Below are positions 9,001 through 18,363 of a stretch of 64,000 nt of DNA, piece after piece; position 1 is the stretch's first letter, and each line of letters opens with the position of its first letter. The stretch is from the IMG/VR virus record IMGVR_UViG_3300033998_000198, positions 62,001 through 126,000 of that record; one strand, 5' to 3'. Under the pieces are notes generated by a model, which saw only the letters and a list, made by a program, of their open reading frames with translations, did not search any database and had not been told where the DNA came from. The position numbers and the translations under genes are program-made. This DNA is from a virus.

Positions 9001-12000
9001 ACGGTGTTTAACAAGGAAGCATTTTCAATAGGTGACAATAATCCATACAGGGTGGTAATAAACAACGACGGAACATACACTAAAGTACGTGTAGAGTTAA
9101 CATGCTTAAGTTCGTCGTTTGACGGTATCTCTGTTCTAAACGGTTCCTCTACTATAACCGGAACAATTAAACAGGCCCCAAGCCAGATTCCAAATCCTGA
9201 TCCTGCATCACAGGAGTATATACCAAATCCGAATTATGAATCTCAGTGTACCGAGTGGCTCGAACCGGTATTTGAAACTGTAAAGATACCTTCAATTAAC
9301 ACACAGACACTGTTTGTCAACGGGCCGTTGTATAAAACAATTGACAAAGCCAGCGTTCCTGTATATATGAAAGGCACTTATACATTCAGAAACATGGACT
9401 TTGACAACTGTGCTGTAGAGTTTATAAACGGGAAGGTAAGGGTTTCTGGAACCGGTGTTTGGTATTATAACAGCAGCACCCCAGGAAGTGTAGACACAAG
9501 AAGTCTTGTATTTGCAAAGGCTATAATATACTATGACCCGGCTACAGGCAAATGGTCATGGGATTCCGACTCCGTAAACGGGACAGAGAAGCCTTATGAA
9601 ACAACGGACACAGTCTATAATCTCGAAGCTGTTACTAATTTTGACAGCTTGGTAAATCCAACAAATATCGTAACAAGGGATGTCAACGCTGTATTCAAAG
9701 CATCAAATGGCCCTGCTTACCTTGAGGTCCATGCTTTCGGTAATTTAAAAATCATGGATATATCCACTGATATTACAGCGGACACCAACATCGTAATAGA
9801 GGCTACGAAATCAACCATTAATATTAACGTGAACGGAACTTCGTATCCTTTCTCTCTTGGTGAGAATCCCGAGTCTGCAATCAACAACTCATTCAAGGTA
9901 ATATACTGGAACAGAAATATCGAGTTTATAGCAGAGCCGATAGAAGGAGCAAAGGTTTCTTTCAAAGGTTATACCGAAGAAACATTGACAGGATTTGATC
10001 TACAGGTGTTTGACGTTTCCGGCAACAGAATCAACAACCCGGTTGTTGATATAAGGCCGCTGAAAAACTACGAATTGGAGGATTTTGATTCAAACTTCCT
10101 TGACGGATGTTTTGATACAGATGTATCCTATGCATTAGTGCCAAGAATGGAGAAAATCTCTCCATATGGATTAAGTGCACAAGGAGCAGTTGAAGCTATT
10201 CAAAATGCACCTTCGATTGCAGCTCCAATTGATTGTACCCCAAAGAGCACAATCGTTGTAGAGTTTGATATCAAGGCAAAAGCAAATATTGCCGGCAACA
10301 GTTTAATATTCTCTACAACTCCTGGTGTAGGTAGTGTCCCTGCTGATATAAACCTGCACATCAACGGATATAACTGCCCTCAGTTGTCAATGAACGTGCT
10401 GATGAACGATAATTACACACATGTTGTTGTAAAGTATGACTTTGACGCTATGACAGGTTATATAAAGGCATATGGGCAGGCATCGCAGTATCCGTTAACA
10501 AAATATACACGGATATCGTCAGGAGAGGACTGCTTTGGGTCGCTTGTTGCAACTTTCTTTGCTGGAACGAGATTTTCTGGTATTCCTGCTTCACATGTGT
10601 TTAACTCCATCCATGTGAAGAACATTGATATCTATGAAGAAGTTGCAGGCGTAAGGCGTGAAATTGTTGTTAGAAAGAAACCTAACGACACAGGAAAATG
10701 CCTTATAAATGACTTTACAACATTGCTCGATGGTGCAACGACACCATATCCTGCTTATGGTTTCTACAAAGGTAACGACAAGTTGAGTAATTACAAAGGT
10801 AATTATCATAGTACCTCAAGAACTATGATAGATGAACTCAGAATGTTTAAAGACAAATATATAATCAACAACGATGAGTTCGGGTATAGCAATATATCAT
10901 CAGAGTTCTATCCGAAGATAGGAAGAACAAGTATGGTAACCAACTCTCCGGATGTAAATGCGTTTGCATACATCGATGCAAGGTATAAAGAAAGCGAATA
11001 CAGAACACCCTGGTGTGCAATGTTCTTTACAGAACAGAAAACGTCCAGAAGCTATGGCTTCAAGATAGCGGATGATCACGAAGTCACATTAAACTACAAG
11101 TTGAAGAACCTGTTTACTGATTCTTCAGAATATACAAAGACTTACTTGTATGATGGCGACAAATGCTACGAAATTACAAGCGACGAAAGCGACATGTGCA
11201 TTACTGTAAAAACCGGTTCTAAAAGAATTGAAGTATCCAAGGACGGAATTGTGTCAGAGATTTTCCTTGACACACCTGTACATGTAGGTCGTGAGTTTAC
11301 ATTTGTAATCGAAGCGACGTCAAAGAATATTGAGAGACGTGTGTCGATGCTGTATTTCTACTTTACAGGAACAGTAAAGCCTGCCGACACGGTAAGTGAC
11401 TTAATGATTACGCCATTCATTGCCGACGAAAGAGATATCGTTCCTGAAGTTGAAGTATTGCCTTTTAGACGAGTAGATTGCAGTATAGATGACTACAACC
11501 TTACTTCAACTGTAAGCAGTTTTGATGGCGGTTACACTCGCCATATCTATAATGACGGAGACATGGCTATCGTTGCTGGAAGTGTTTCTGGAGAAAAGAA
11601 CACACTTGTTCTTGGCAACAAAAAGATCTTTGAGGACAATGGTGTATTTGGAGGTCATATATTCAACTATGAATTCATAGTTGACGCAAAAGGCCCTGGT
11701 GCGACATTGAAGTTCGCACATATAACCATACCTTTACAGGAAGGTAAACATTCATACAAGTTAAAATTCTATAACATACCCGACAAGGAAATGTTGATGG
11801 GAAGAACCAAACAGTATGGAGAGTTATGGTATGCCGTTTCTGTGGATGGCGGAGATTTTGTTCACAACCTGTTTACTGATTTTACCGAAAGCACAATGCT
11901 TCATGATGGAATCATAATGCCTGGTTGGAATGAAAGTGGGTGGAACACAGCTCCAATGTACACCAACTTCATATTTGAGGTTGAAGACGGAAATGAAATT

Positions 12001-15000
12001 GTCCTCTACAAAGGACGTATCATTGAGAATGAGTTCAATCAATCATGGAGAATGCGTTCGCAAAATCCCGTATTGAACGCCATCGTAAAAGATACAAGGA
12101 ATCTTGACCTCTATCTTGTGATAGACAATGACAAGCTACTGTATGGGGAAATAGCCAACACTATCTTAAAAGAACTTCCAGTTCTTCTTGAGAACGCAGA
12201 TAGGTACGATATAGACCTCAGAGTCTGTGTGTACACTTACTGCGATACATTAAACTCAATAGATAGTTCTGGTGTTCCCAAATCAAGCCCGCAATGGTAT
12301 ACAGGATACGAAGACATCATGAACGTACTGAAGAAGATGCCTCTGCGTGATGGTGGAGTAAGTCCGGAAGCCAATGTGTTTGGTGTATTGCAGACTATGC
12401 CTGATATTATAAACGCAGAATCGGCAGGAAGAAACAAAGTAATGTTCCTGTATAATTCCAGCCGGATGGTTGATTATCCGTTAACAGCTCCTGAGATGAA
12501 CGCTGCTGGCGACGAGATACGGAAACTTGATCTTGACACTATAGATGCAGTAACCACCAAGTATATTGAATATGGTATATACCTGCACATGGCTTATAAC
12601 CAGAACTATCACCCAAAGGATTACATGTACGGCGTGTTCTACAGGATGGTTATGAAACGGGATCTTGTCGACGACAAGTTAAGTACGGTTTACCATTATT
12701 ACAATGACAAGATTGTGATAAGCGGAAGCGAAGGTAATATGGATATAGACGGTCCTGTTAATACAGACGGATATCCTGTGTATATCGACTATATGAAGTT
12801 GACAGGAAGACCGAATTATAATCTGATTTCAGATTTTGATGATGTTGACAGCTTTGTTACGGTCAACAATAGTATTTCGGCCGCCAATATTTTTAGACAC
12901 TTTATAAAGGACTCTACAATATTGGCAATGCCTGTCACCTATTATGAAGACAAAGCGTACTATATCGCTTCCCGTGGTGGAATGTATAAAATCTCTGAGC
13001 ATACTCCGGTTCTTGAATCTGTGAGGTTCACAACTCAGACACAGGTCATCAATCCAACACCTGGTTTTTACCAACAACGGTATGATGAAATAATCTACAG
13101 AGCCTTCGGAACCGATGTTCCATATGCTCCGTTTGACACCATTGGCAGATGGAATGCTGACAACCTTGTGAGAAAAGGTGAGAACTTCAAGGCATTCTAT
13201 AGAACGACAAGAAGGGTAGACAAGAACATAAAGAATTACTACCATGTGCTGCTTGCCGTAGCACCAAGCGATATTATGCTTTTTGGTAAAAGCGAAAAGC
13301 AGATATTAAAGGATATAATAAACAAGGCACAATACGGAGATATCATCTCTGTAAGTTGTATTACAAGACAGAATAATGCATACGACACATGGTTCTCAAT
13401 CAGGCCGACGCTTATATATAACCAGACAAAGAAAGAGCGGCTGCTTAAAGACATCGACGATATGCAAATTTACCCTGATTATCAAGAAAAGACGAATGCC
13501 TTGATGTCGATGTACTTTAACAAACTCAAGAATTATTATGCTGCAAATAAAGGCATATTCTCTGTTGAAGATATATCGTATTCATCGGAGGATTATAACG
13601 TCAATGTACTGAACCTGGTAATGGGTAGGTTCGACAATGAAACAACGCACTTTGACATAAAGACTATACCGAGTTATTTCCCTATCAATACAAGGGTACA
13701 AACTGTTGTTCTTGAAATATCAGATAATGACAGTAAAGCCTATAAGGATATGAAAGGCTATTTCCCATACGGTGTTGCAAAGACCAAACATCCGGAAGAA
13801 GCCCGTGCAGTTATAGAACGTGAGCTCGAAGTGTTCAACAGGAAACGTTGTTCGTTCGGTCACATAGCTATGGAGCTTATCGGTACTTCCGATAAAATGT
13901 CTGAGGTCAATATCATAAGGGACGTAAAGAATGCATCAAACGTACAGGGGGCTGTGTATACGTTTGTTGGATATACAAAGATCAATAATCCCGATCAATT
14001 GTATGATGTTGGGTTTATAATCTTCGGAAGACTATACGGACTGAAACTGACAACAGAACCTATGCAGTATACTCTGTACTTTAGAAATGATAAGACTTCA
14101 CGCACATTCAGCGACAGTCAATGCTACGGAAGACAGGATGTTGTGTTTGAGGCGTTTTACGAACCTGAAGACAACTACGATCCTACAAAGATTCAGCCTT
14201 GTGAAATGCTGATTGTCGACAAGTTCGTATATTGTGAGGAAAAGTATTCTCCTCATATGATTTACTTCTACGCCGATGGAGAGAACTATGTGATAGACCG
14301 GTTGAACATATCAGCCATGAACGCTACGCCAAACATGAGGTATGTAAGGCCGCCTATCAACATGATCATTGACATCGACAAAGGATACGAAAAGGATGCT
14401 GAAGGAAAGTATACCGACTACATCGGTTCGACTGGAATGTTCATTGGTGTTCCTTCAAGCGGGGGCAACACAAGCCACTGGTGGGATAGACCAAGTGACG
14501 ACAAGGAACCAGTCACTGGTATTGGTACAAGTTCACCATTTGATGGAACTCCAGGCGGCAGCAATACAACAGGAGACCATGAATATAATCCTCCGGACAG
14601 GTTCTATACAGATTCGATTCCGGAATGGCCAACCCCAACACCGAATTGGCCATCTACTCCTGATTTACCTCAGCTTCCACCTAAAACACATCCTCCGGTG
14701 TCACCGCAGGTGTGCGTAAGAGACTGGATAAAGAACCTTGTTCTTGCGTCAGCAATGAAACAGTTTACGCAGGAAAAATGGGACGAAATCATTGCAAACT
14801 ACGGCAGCATACAGTCATGGTTGTCGTTCTACTGTAATGACATAACCAAGTGGACGGTAGTTGATGAGAATGGAACTGTAGTAAATTACGTAATTGATGA
14901 AACGCTCGGATGTCCGACCCTTGGAATAACCTATAGCAGCATAAAAGAGGTAAGACATAAAACGTTGTATAGTGACGTTTATGAATATACGCTGAAGAAA

Positions 15001-18000
15001 CCTACAACCCGTGAGTTCATACAGCCTGAAAATGCACAGATGATGTTAAAAGACCAGATAGATAGCGATGCAGACCTGATTAACTGCAAGCTGAACGGAC
15101 TGCATTACAGTTTCGACAGATACTTTATTGAAGATGACTATGCATTTGTCGACAGCACATCTGACCCTGACTATAATCCTTATGACAGGAATGCAGCAAG
15201 GACTCTTGATGCGGCGGAAAAAGGCGACATTGAGGTGTATAATGCTGCTGACGGTATTTGGATCAGAGGTGGATGGGTTGGACAGGAATACTCCGGGACT
15301 GTAAGCAAGTCTGTAAGGATAAGCCACAAGACATCCTGGACTCCGGTTCTGTTCCGTGACGATTTGGCTTATGTATTAAAGAACTGTTATGACGAGCTCT
15401 ATACTGGTCTAATGGATACATTGACAAATTACATCACGGTCGACAATATGGATTCAGGTGTGTTGCTTGACTGGACAGTCCGTGATAATGTACTTCTTAC
15501 AGCTAAAGCAACGGATATATCAGATTCGATTGTAGTACATCAGACATTCAATGACGCAGAACCATCTAAGACTTTTGCCATTGCTGATTTGGTAACTCTG
15601 CTTCCTGATGAATCTTATGATTTCAGGCTGTTCATTGTTGACTTCACTGGCAACATCAGTATCAACGGAACAGAATATCATGACGGTGACAGTATTTACT
15701 TTAATTCAGACAGCGATACAGAATTCACCATTGAAGCGAACGATATTGTGATATACAAACCTTGGGAAGAAACAAAGACCGGATTTAGCGGTATCGTAAA
15801 TGGCAAAGAACCTTACCGTAAGGCTTACGACGGCAAACAAGACTATATTGTCAACCTTGAACCGTTTGACCTCCCGGATGGACTCATCAATCTCCGTCAG
15901 ACCGTTGAGATTGAGAATACGCCTGAAATCATAATCGTAAGGTTCGAACACGAGGTAGAGCCAGGAGTAAGTAATGTAAACGGAGATCTTGCGTACTTTA
16001 CATGCGGGTCATTGATGCCTTGGACATTCGTTACGGACTGGGTAAGTACGTCAGTTGAGAGTGATTTGTTTACACTGGATTCAGTTCTTCCTTCTGTAGT
16101 AAACATAAAGGTATACAATCCGAAGTACGAAGACTATAAAGATAGTGTAATATCAAACATTCACGCAGTAATAACCTCAAATGACCCGAATGTAAAAGTC
16201 ATCAGCTATGACAAGAGTGAACTCACATTTGAACCTGAAGAAGACTACAGGGAGATACCGGTAACCGTCAAAGCGTTGCCAAGTGCAATGAGTCAATGGT
16301 ATCCGGTAATCCACAATGGTTACTACTACATCAATAACCATGAATACTTCCTGTACTCAAAGAATACGCCGGATGGTGAATATAGCGAAGAAGACCAGAT
16401 CGTCACAAAAGATTTGGTATACGCTATCGACATAATTATGAAATCATCTTCTCCGGAAGGTGTTATGGCATTTAATGATTCAACCGCACCAGACTTCACG
16501 AAGGGGACTAAAGACGGGGTTGTATTCAGGAATGCCGGGCTTGAATGTGCATACATTTCAGACACTCAGTATTACAAAGAGTTTGCAAACGGCACTTATA
16601 CATCTGAAGAAATACTGTTAGACAAGGAGACTCCGGTAGAGTACCTAAATACAACTTACCGCAGTAACACTCCTGACGGTACAGAAATAAGGCTGTATAT
16701 GTCAGCATATGATTATACCGCAAAGACTTGGACTGACTGGGTGTATGTACAAAACAATACCGTTCCTCAGATGCTGGTTTCAAAGAGGATAAAGTACAAG
16801 GTTACATTAAAACCTCTTAATGAAATCGCAGAAATGCAGGTAACGGAAGTAGATGACGATTTGTATGATTTCTTTGGAATAGACGGAACCTTGGCACGTA
16901 ACGTCACAGCAACATCAGGCTGTCTTGAGAACCTTGACAAGAGCACAACAGGCGAATACTACTCTGTAATTAAAGATTACAACACAGCGGTTCTTAGGTA
17001 TACTCTCGAAGTCGAAGGCACCGGCAATTACACAGTAGAGTTCGCAACTTCCGACAATAAGACGGACCTTACTGAAACTGCAACCTGGATACCGGCTGCC
17101 GATGCAGCTACTACTGAGATGAAGCAGTTTGTTAGATACAAGGTTACATTAAATGGAGATGCCACTGTAACCAAGATTACAAGGACCGCCAGCATAAGGT
17201 CTACGCACAATGTAACGCCAAATTTCGGAGAGCTTACAATTAGATACGTAATAGGTGGAGACAGAGGTGTTGGTGAAACCATAACACAAACCGTTATAGG
17301 TAAACTTCCAAGAGACGGAGAATGGCATGACCTGATTGATACTACACTTCAGGCAAAACTGTATCCTTCCATCGTTAGCAATGGATTTAAGATTACAGAT
17401 TTGTTGAGACTGTCTGTAAAGACGAATGATAGTACGGTAGAGTTTGATTACCAGCCTGATGGAAAGAGCGGACTTAAAGCAAGGAGTTCTAAGATAGAAA
17501 CCGCTGTAGGACCAACACCGTACATTAAGTTTACAGATAATACATGTGTGGTAACGCCGATTCCACAGCAATTCGATCCGGTTATTGTGTTTGACGAAGC
17601 AAATGGCAAATACTTCACAAGGGTGAATTTTACTGACAGCGAAGGCAGACTTACCCTGACGAACGTCGAAACGTTTACCGGAGAAGGCCGAAGCGGAATA
17701 GCACTTAGTTACACCGATATCGACCCTGCATCGCTAAAGATAACAATTGACGAAACAGAGGTTGATGCTGAAGACTATGATATATTAAACAACATTATCC
17801 GGTTCAAGTATGCAATCCCTGAAGGTGCAAAAATTACAGCAGAGTACAGCATCAAAGACTCCTTCATTGTAGATTACAACTATAAGCCGGAAGAAGACAA
17901 GGCACAGATAACAGTGCACAGCGACAGTGATTTGAAGAAGATCAAGATATACTACGAAACGAACAAATCTTCCGCAAACCTGATTGCTGATGTAATCAAC

Positions 18001-18351
18001 CTCAATACATTATACTGCCCTGAGAACCACGGTTTCATCTATATCACAGACGACATCAATGAGTGTGAATCTGTAGAGATAATGATGAATCCGACAACAC
18101 TCTGGGGGAACGGATTGGACAGCACTACAGTGTACGTCAGGGCTCTCGACAGTAATCTCAATCCAGTAGCTGGAGAAAAGATGATTATTGATGCGATTTA
18201 TGGTAAGATAGTATTGACGGACAATGTATCGGATCAGTTTGGCGTAGTCTCATTCAAATATATAGCACCTAACGCCAAAGGAACTGACACGATTACAGTA
18301 AACGTGTACGGAAAAGATATTACAAATACCGTAAATGTTACTTTGAGATAG
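6019..18351 (+). CDS. Giant virion structural protein (4110 residues), fibre-like
   Basis: A single uninterrupted 12.3-kb frame with GGAGG eight bases before ATG. It is beta-rich throughout and has no signal peptide or membrane segment. Visible parts: proline-rich linkers with a recurring PNPxY motif near residues 732, 895-914 and 1057-1075; another Pro/Trp-rich linker near 2855-2900; a von Willebrand A-like segment from about 2030 to 2220 (LYLVIDND at D2036) that lacks the usual DxSxS metal site; and a C-terminal bacterial Ig-like (Big_1-type) domain from about 4020 to the end (TVYVRALDSNLNPVAGEK, then FGVVSFKYIAPNAKG). Position after the baseplate genes suggests a multi-domain fibre or baseplate-decorating adhesin. 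Its size is extreme even for phage fibres. Function is inferred. Confidence 0.75.
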   Translation: MYFGENSRIVPERKLEIIQQLHNNLIDRSKAKYITVEAVEGTTQFYPEKISTVSSQIHRLYESEFYAGWKADPDTFIHKDLYKTYILGKKYATIPYLSDKDRGEDSGIVSCVLDCVWLWYDNDIYNSTSWADIQAFINRHKSDNPSLKVHVDNGPNGIYIAWDGYITYNRATGHTVVNPDILKTNKIIYKLGLRNDAESVVIDMNMHSTYYKIPDCIYFDRGNSVVKTLDPGLEYIGMTAGTQCCYEMSGNYYIDIYCGENVSTITLPHGGDFRLVLHNTGIVDVIYSDDEQYIGYTVVTLPSAKDDAIDIVFSVYSDAIKTDIYSITPTLVEEGVIKEYIKKDHYATYYKTTTMIHYIKDIKAFDASGHEDTSLLIPHIAYRQKISPIWNKSLMYTNYSWRTGNDALAIASEPYVANNDLIICGNRIFTSGVSVHNILYDKLQVNFTALQNGTFNLYENAGFYFKGVPTCLIDNELFKKVELQFDASTKVDVVKSTDYRLCLINEFELSQNAAKVSYRFSVKGGMLAEDVTVPCTVTQHVNCINESQLLDWSGHPANSYYCIKIANAYLPVKTAYTKNGCGVFEIKWASKRYIVFGKITGCSNGILELEEEGYRICDISTHSLPITFQALTVDTDGNPHIIFGETDDVPVTYTDVSYIDANTNFYQNVRYRVGDGTGMPSGSMQTYDKLYYLGVNNENRFAPVALPDNKKTEDYTYCKLPRRKNPEYIPPYIPNPGYDPTASRFYYLPKPESYKFKWGTGDGTSPYTGKDGGGEYLSFESSVNIEHYIIFKCTNPNAVLKVNSSCYSRNYLSGGSSYESVFLHSHSYTLNPDGYVEIDEHGYDVRISFSVEGLNAGDKFTVFHATYNKKTYTWSGSINPNDYVEDTENVPVHPNPAYPPSPIMPNPDYDPNAPAMIDDPNFVPTMEPITVYLEDIYYANSLHGDDGKPATYEYAIDPSYSKLYFDFKVYDNKITSAIRTKILITLKRDDGSGITVFNKEAFSIGDNNPYRVVINNDGTYTKVRVELTCLSSSFDGISVLNGSSTITGTIKQAPSQIPNPDPASQEYIPNPNYESQCTEWLEPVFETVKIPSINTQTLFVNGPLYKTIDKASVPVYMKGTYTFRNMDFDNCAVEFINGKVRVSGTGVWYYNSSTPGSVDTRSLVFAKAIIYYDPATGKWSWDSDSVNGTEKPYETTDTVYNLEAVTNFDSLVNPTNIVTRDVNAVFKASNGPAYLEVHAFGNLKIMDISTDITADTNIVIEATKSTININVNGTSYPFSLGENPESAINNSFKVIYWNRNIEFIAEPIEGAKVSFKGYTEETLTGFDLQVFDVSGNRINNPVVDIRPLKNYELEDFDSNFLDGCFDTDVSYALVPRMEKISPYGLSAQGAVEAIQNAPSIAAPIDCTPKSTIVVEFDIKAKANIAGNSLIFSTTPGVGSVPADINLHINGYNCPQLSMNVLMNDNYTHVVVKYDFDAMTGYIKAYGQASQYPLTKYTRISSGEDCFGSLVATFFAGTRFSGIPASHVFNSIHVKNIDIYEEVAGVRREIVVRKKPNDTGKCLINDFTTLLDGATTPYPAYGFYKGNDKLSNYKGNYHSTSRTMIDELRMFKDKYIINNDEFGYSNISSEFYPKIGRTSMVTNSPDVNAFAYIDARYKESEYRTPWCAMFFTEQKTSRSYGFKIADDHEVTLNYKLKNLFTDSSEYTKTYLYDGDKCYEITSDESDMCITVKTGSKRIEVSKDGIVSEIFLDTPVHVGREFTFVIEATSKNIERRVSMLYFYFTGTVKPADTVSDLMITPFIADERDIVPEVEVLPFRRVDCSIDDYNLTSTVSSFDGGYTRHIYNDGDMAIVAGSVSGEKNTLVLGNKKIFEDNGVFGGHIFNYEFIVDAKGPGATLKFAHITIPLQEGKHSYKLKFYNIPDKEMLMGRTKQYGELWYAVSVDGGDFVHNLFTDFTESTMLHDGIIMPGWNESGWNTAPMYTNFIFEVEDGNEIVLYKGRIIENEFNQSWRMRSQNPVLNAIVKDTRNLDLYLVIDNDKLLYGEIANTILKELPVLLENADRYDIDLRVCVYTYCDTLNSIDSSGVPKSSPQWYTGYEDIMNVLKKMPLRDGGVSPEANVFGVLQTMPDIINAESAGRNKVMFLYNSSRMVDYPLTAPEMNAAGDEIRKLDLDTIDAVTTKYIEYGIYLHMAYNQNYHPKDYMYGVFYRMVMKRDLVDDKLSTVYHYYNDKIVISGSEGNMDIDGPVNTDGYPVYIDYMKLTGRPNYNLISDFDDVDSFVTVNNSISAANIFRHFIKDSTILAMPVTYYEDKAYYIASRGGMYKISEHTPVLESVRFTTQTQVINPTPGFYQQRYDEIIYRAFGTDVPYAPFDTIGRWNADNLVRKGENFKAFYRTTRRVDKNIKNYYHVLLAVAPSDIMLFGKSEKQILKDIINKAQYGDIISVSCITRQNNAYDTWFSIRPTLIYNQTKKERLLKDIDDMQIYPDYQEKTNALMSMYFNKLKNYYAANKGIFSVEDISYSSEDYNVNVLNLVMGRFDNETTHFDIKTIPSYFPINTRVQTVVLEISDNDSKAYKDMKGYFPYGVAKTKHPEEARAVIERELEVFNRKRCSFGHIAMELIGTSDKMSEVNIIRDVKNASNVQGAVYTFVGYTKINNPDQLYDVGFIIFGRLYGLKLTTEPMQYTLYFRNDKTSRTFSDSQCYGRQDVVFEAFYEPEDNYDPTKIQPCEMLIVDKFVYCEEKYSPHMIYFYADGENYVIDRLNISAMNATPNMRYVRPPINMIIDIDKGYEKDAEGKYTDYIGSTGMFIGVPSSGGNTSHWWDRPSDDKEPVTGIGTSSPFDGTPGGSNTTGDHEYNPPDRFYTDSIPEWPTPTPNWPSTPDLPQLPPKTHPPVSPQVCVRDWIKNLVLASAMKQFTQEKWDEIIANYGSIQSWLSFYCNDITKWTVVDENGTVVNYVIDETLGCPTLGITYSSIKEVRHKTLYSDVYEYTLKKPTTREFIQPENAQMMLKDQIDSDADLINCKLNGLHYSFDRYFIEDDYAFVDSTSDPDYNPYDRNAARTLDAAEKGDIEVYNAADGIWIRGGWVGQEYSGTVSKSVRISHKTSWTPVLFRDDLAYVLKNCYDELYTGLMDTLTNYITVDNMDSGVLLDWTVRDNVLLTAKATDISDSIVVHQTFNDAEPSKTFAIADLVTLLPDESYDFRLFIVDFTGNISINGTEYHDGDSIYFNSDSDTEFTIEANDIVIYKPWEETKTGFSGIVNGKEPYRKAYDGKQDYIVNLEPFDLPDGLINLRQTVEIENTPEIIIVRFEHEVEPGVSNVNGDLAYFTCGSLMPWTFVTDWVSTSVESDLFTLDSVLPSVVNIKVYNPKYEDYKDSVISNIHAVITSNDPNVKVISYDKSELTFEPEEDYREIPVTVKALPSAMSQWYPVIHNGYYYINNHEYFLYSKNTPDGEYSEEDQIVTKDLVYAIDIIMKSSSPEGVMAFNDSTAPDFTKGTKDGVVFRNAGLECAYISDTQYYKEFANGTYTSEEILLDKETPVEYLNTTYRSNTPDGTEIRLYMSAYDYTAKTWTDWVYVQNNTVPQMLVSKRIKYKVTLKPLNEIAEMQVTEVDDDLYDFFGIDGTLARNVTATSGCLENLDKSTTGEYYSVIKDYNTAVLRYTLEVEGTGNYTVEFATSDNKTDLTETATWIPAADAATTEMKQFVRYKVTLNGDATVTKITRTASIRSTHNVTPNFGELTIRYVIGGDRGVGETITQTVIGKLPRDGEWHDLIDTTLQAKLYPSIVSNGFKITDLLRLSVKTNDSTVEFDYQPDGKSGLKARSSKIETAVGPTPYIKFTDNTCVVTPIPQQFDPVIVFDEANGKYFTRVNFTDSEGRLTLTNVETFTGEGRSGIALSYTDIDPASLKITIDETEVDAEDYDILNNIIRFKYAIPEGAKITAEYSIKDSFIVDYNYKPEEDKAQITVHSDSDLKKIKIYYETNKSSANLIADVINLNTLYCPENHGFIYITDDINECESVEIMMNPTTLWGNGLDSTTVYVRALDSNLNPVAGEKMIIDAIYGKIVLTDNVSDQFGVVSFKYIAPNAKGTDTITVNVYGKDITNTVNVTLR

Positions 18352-18363
18352 TGGGGTGCCAAA

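Noticed and set aside
6019-18351. Many leftward frames of 60-140 codons inside the giant gene and other tail genes
   Set aside because: They lie antisense to long well-supported genes, lack SD sequences and have biased composition typical of shadow frames.
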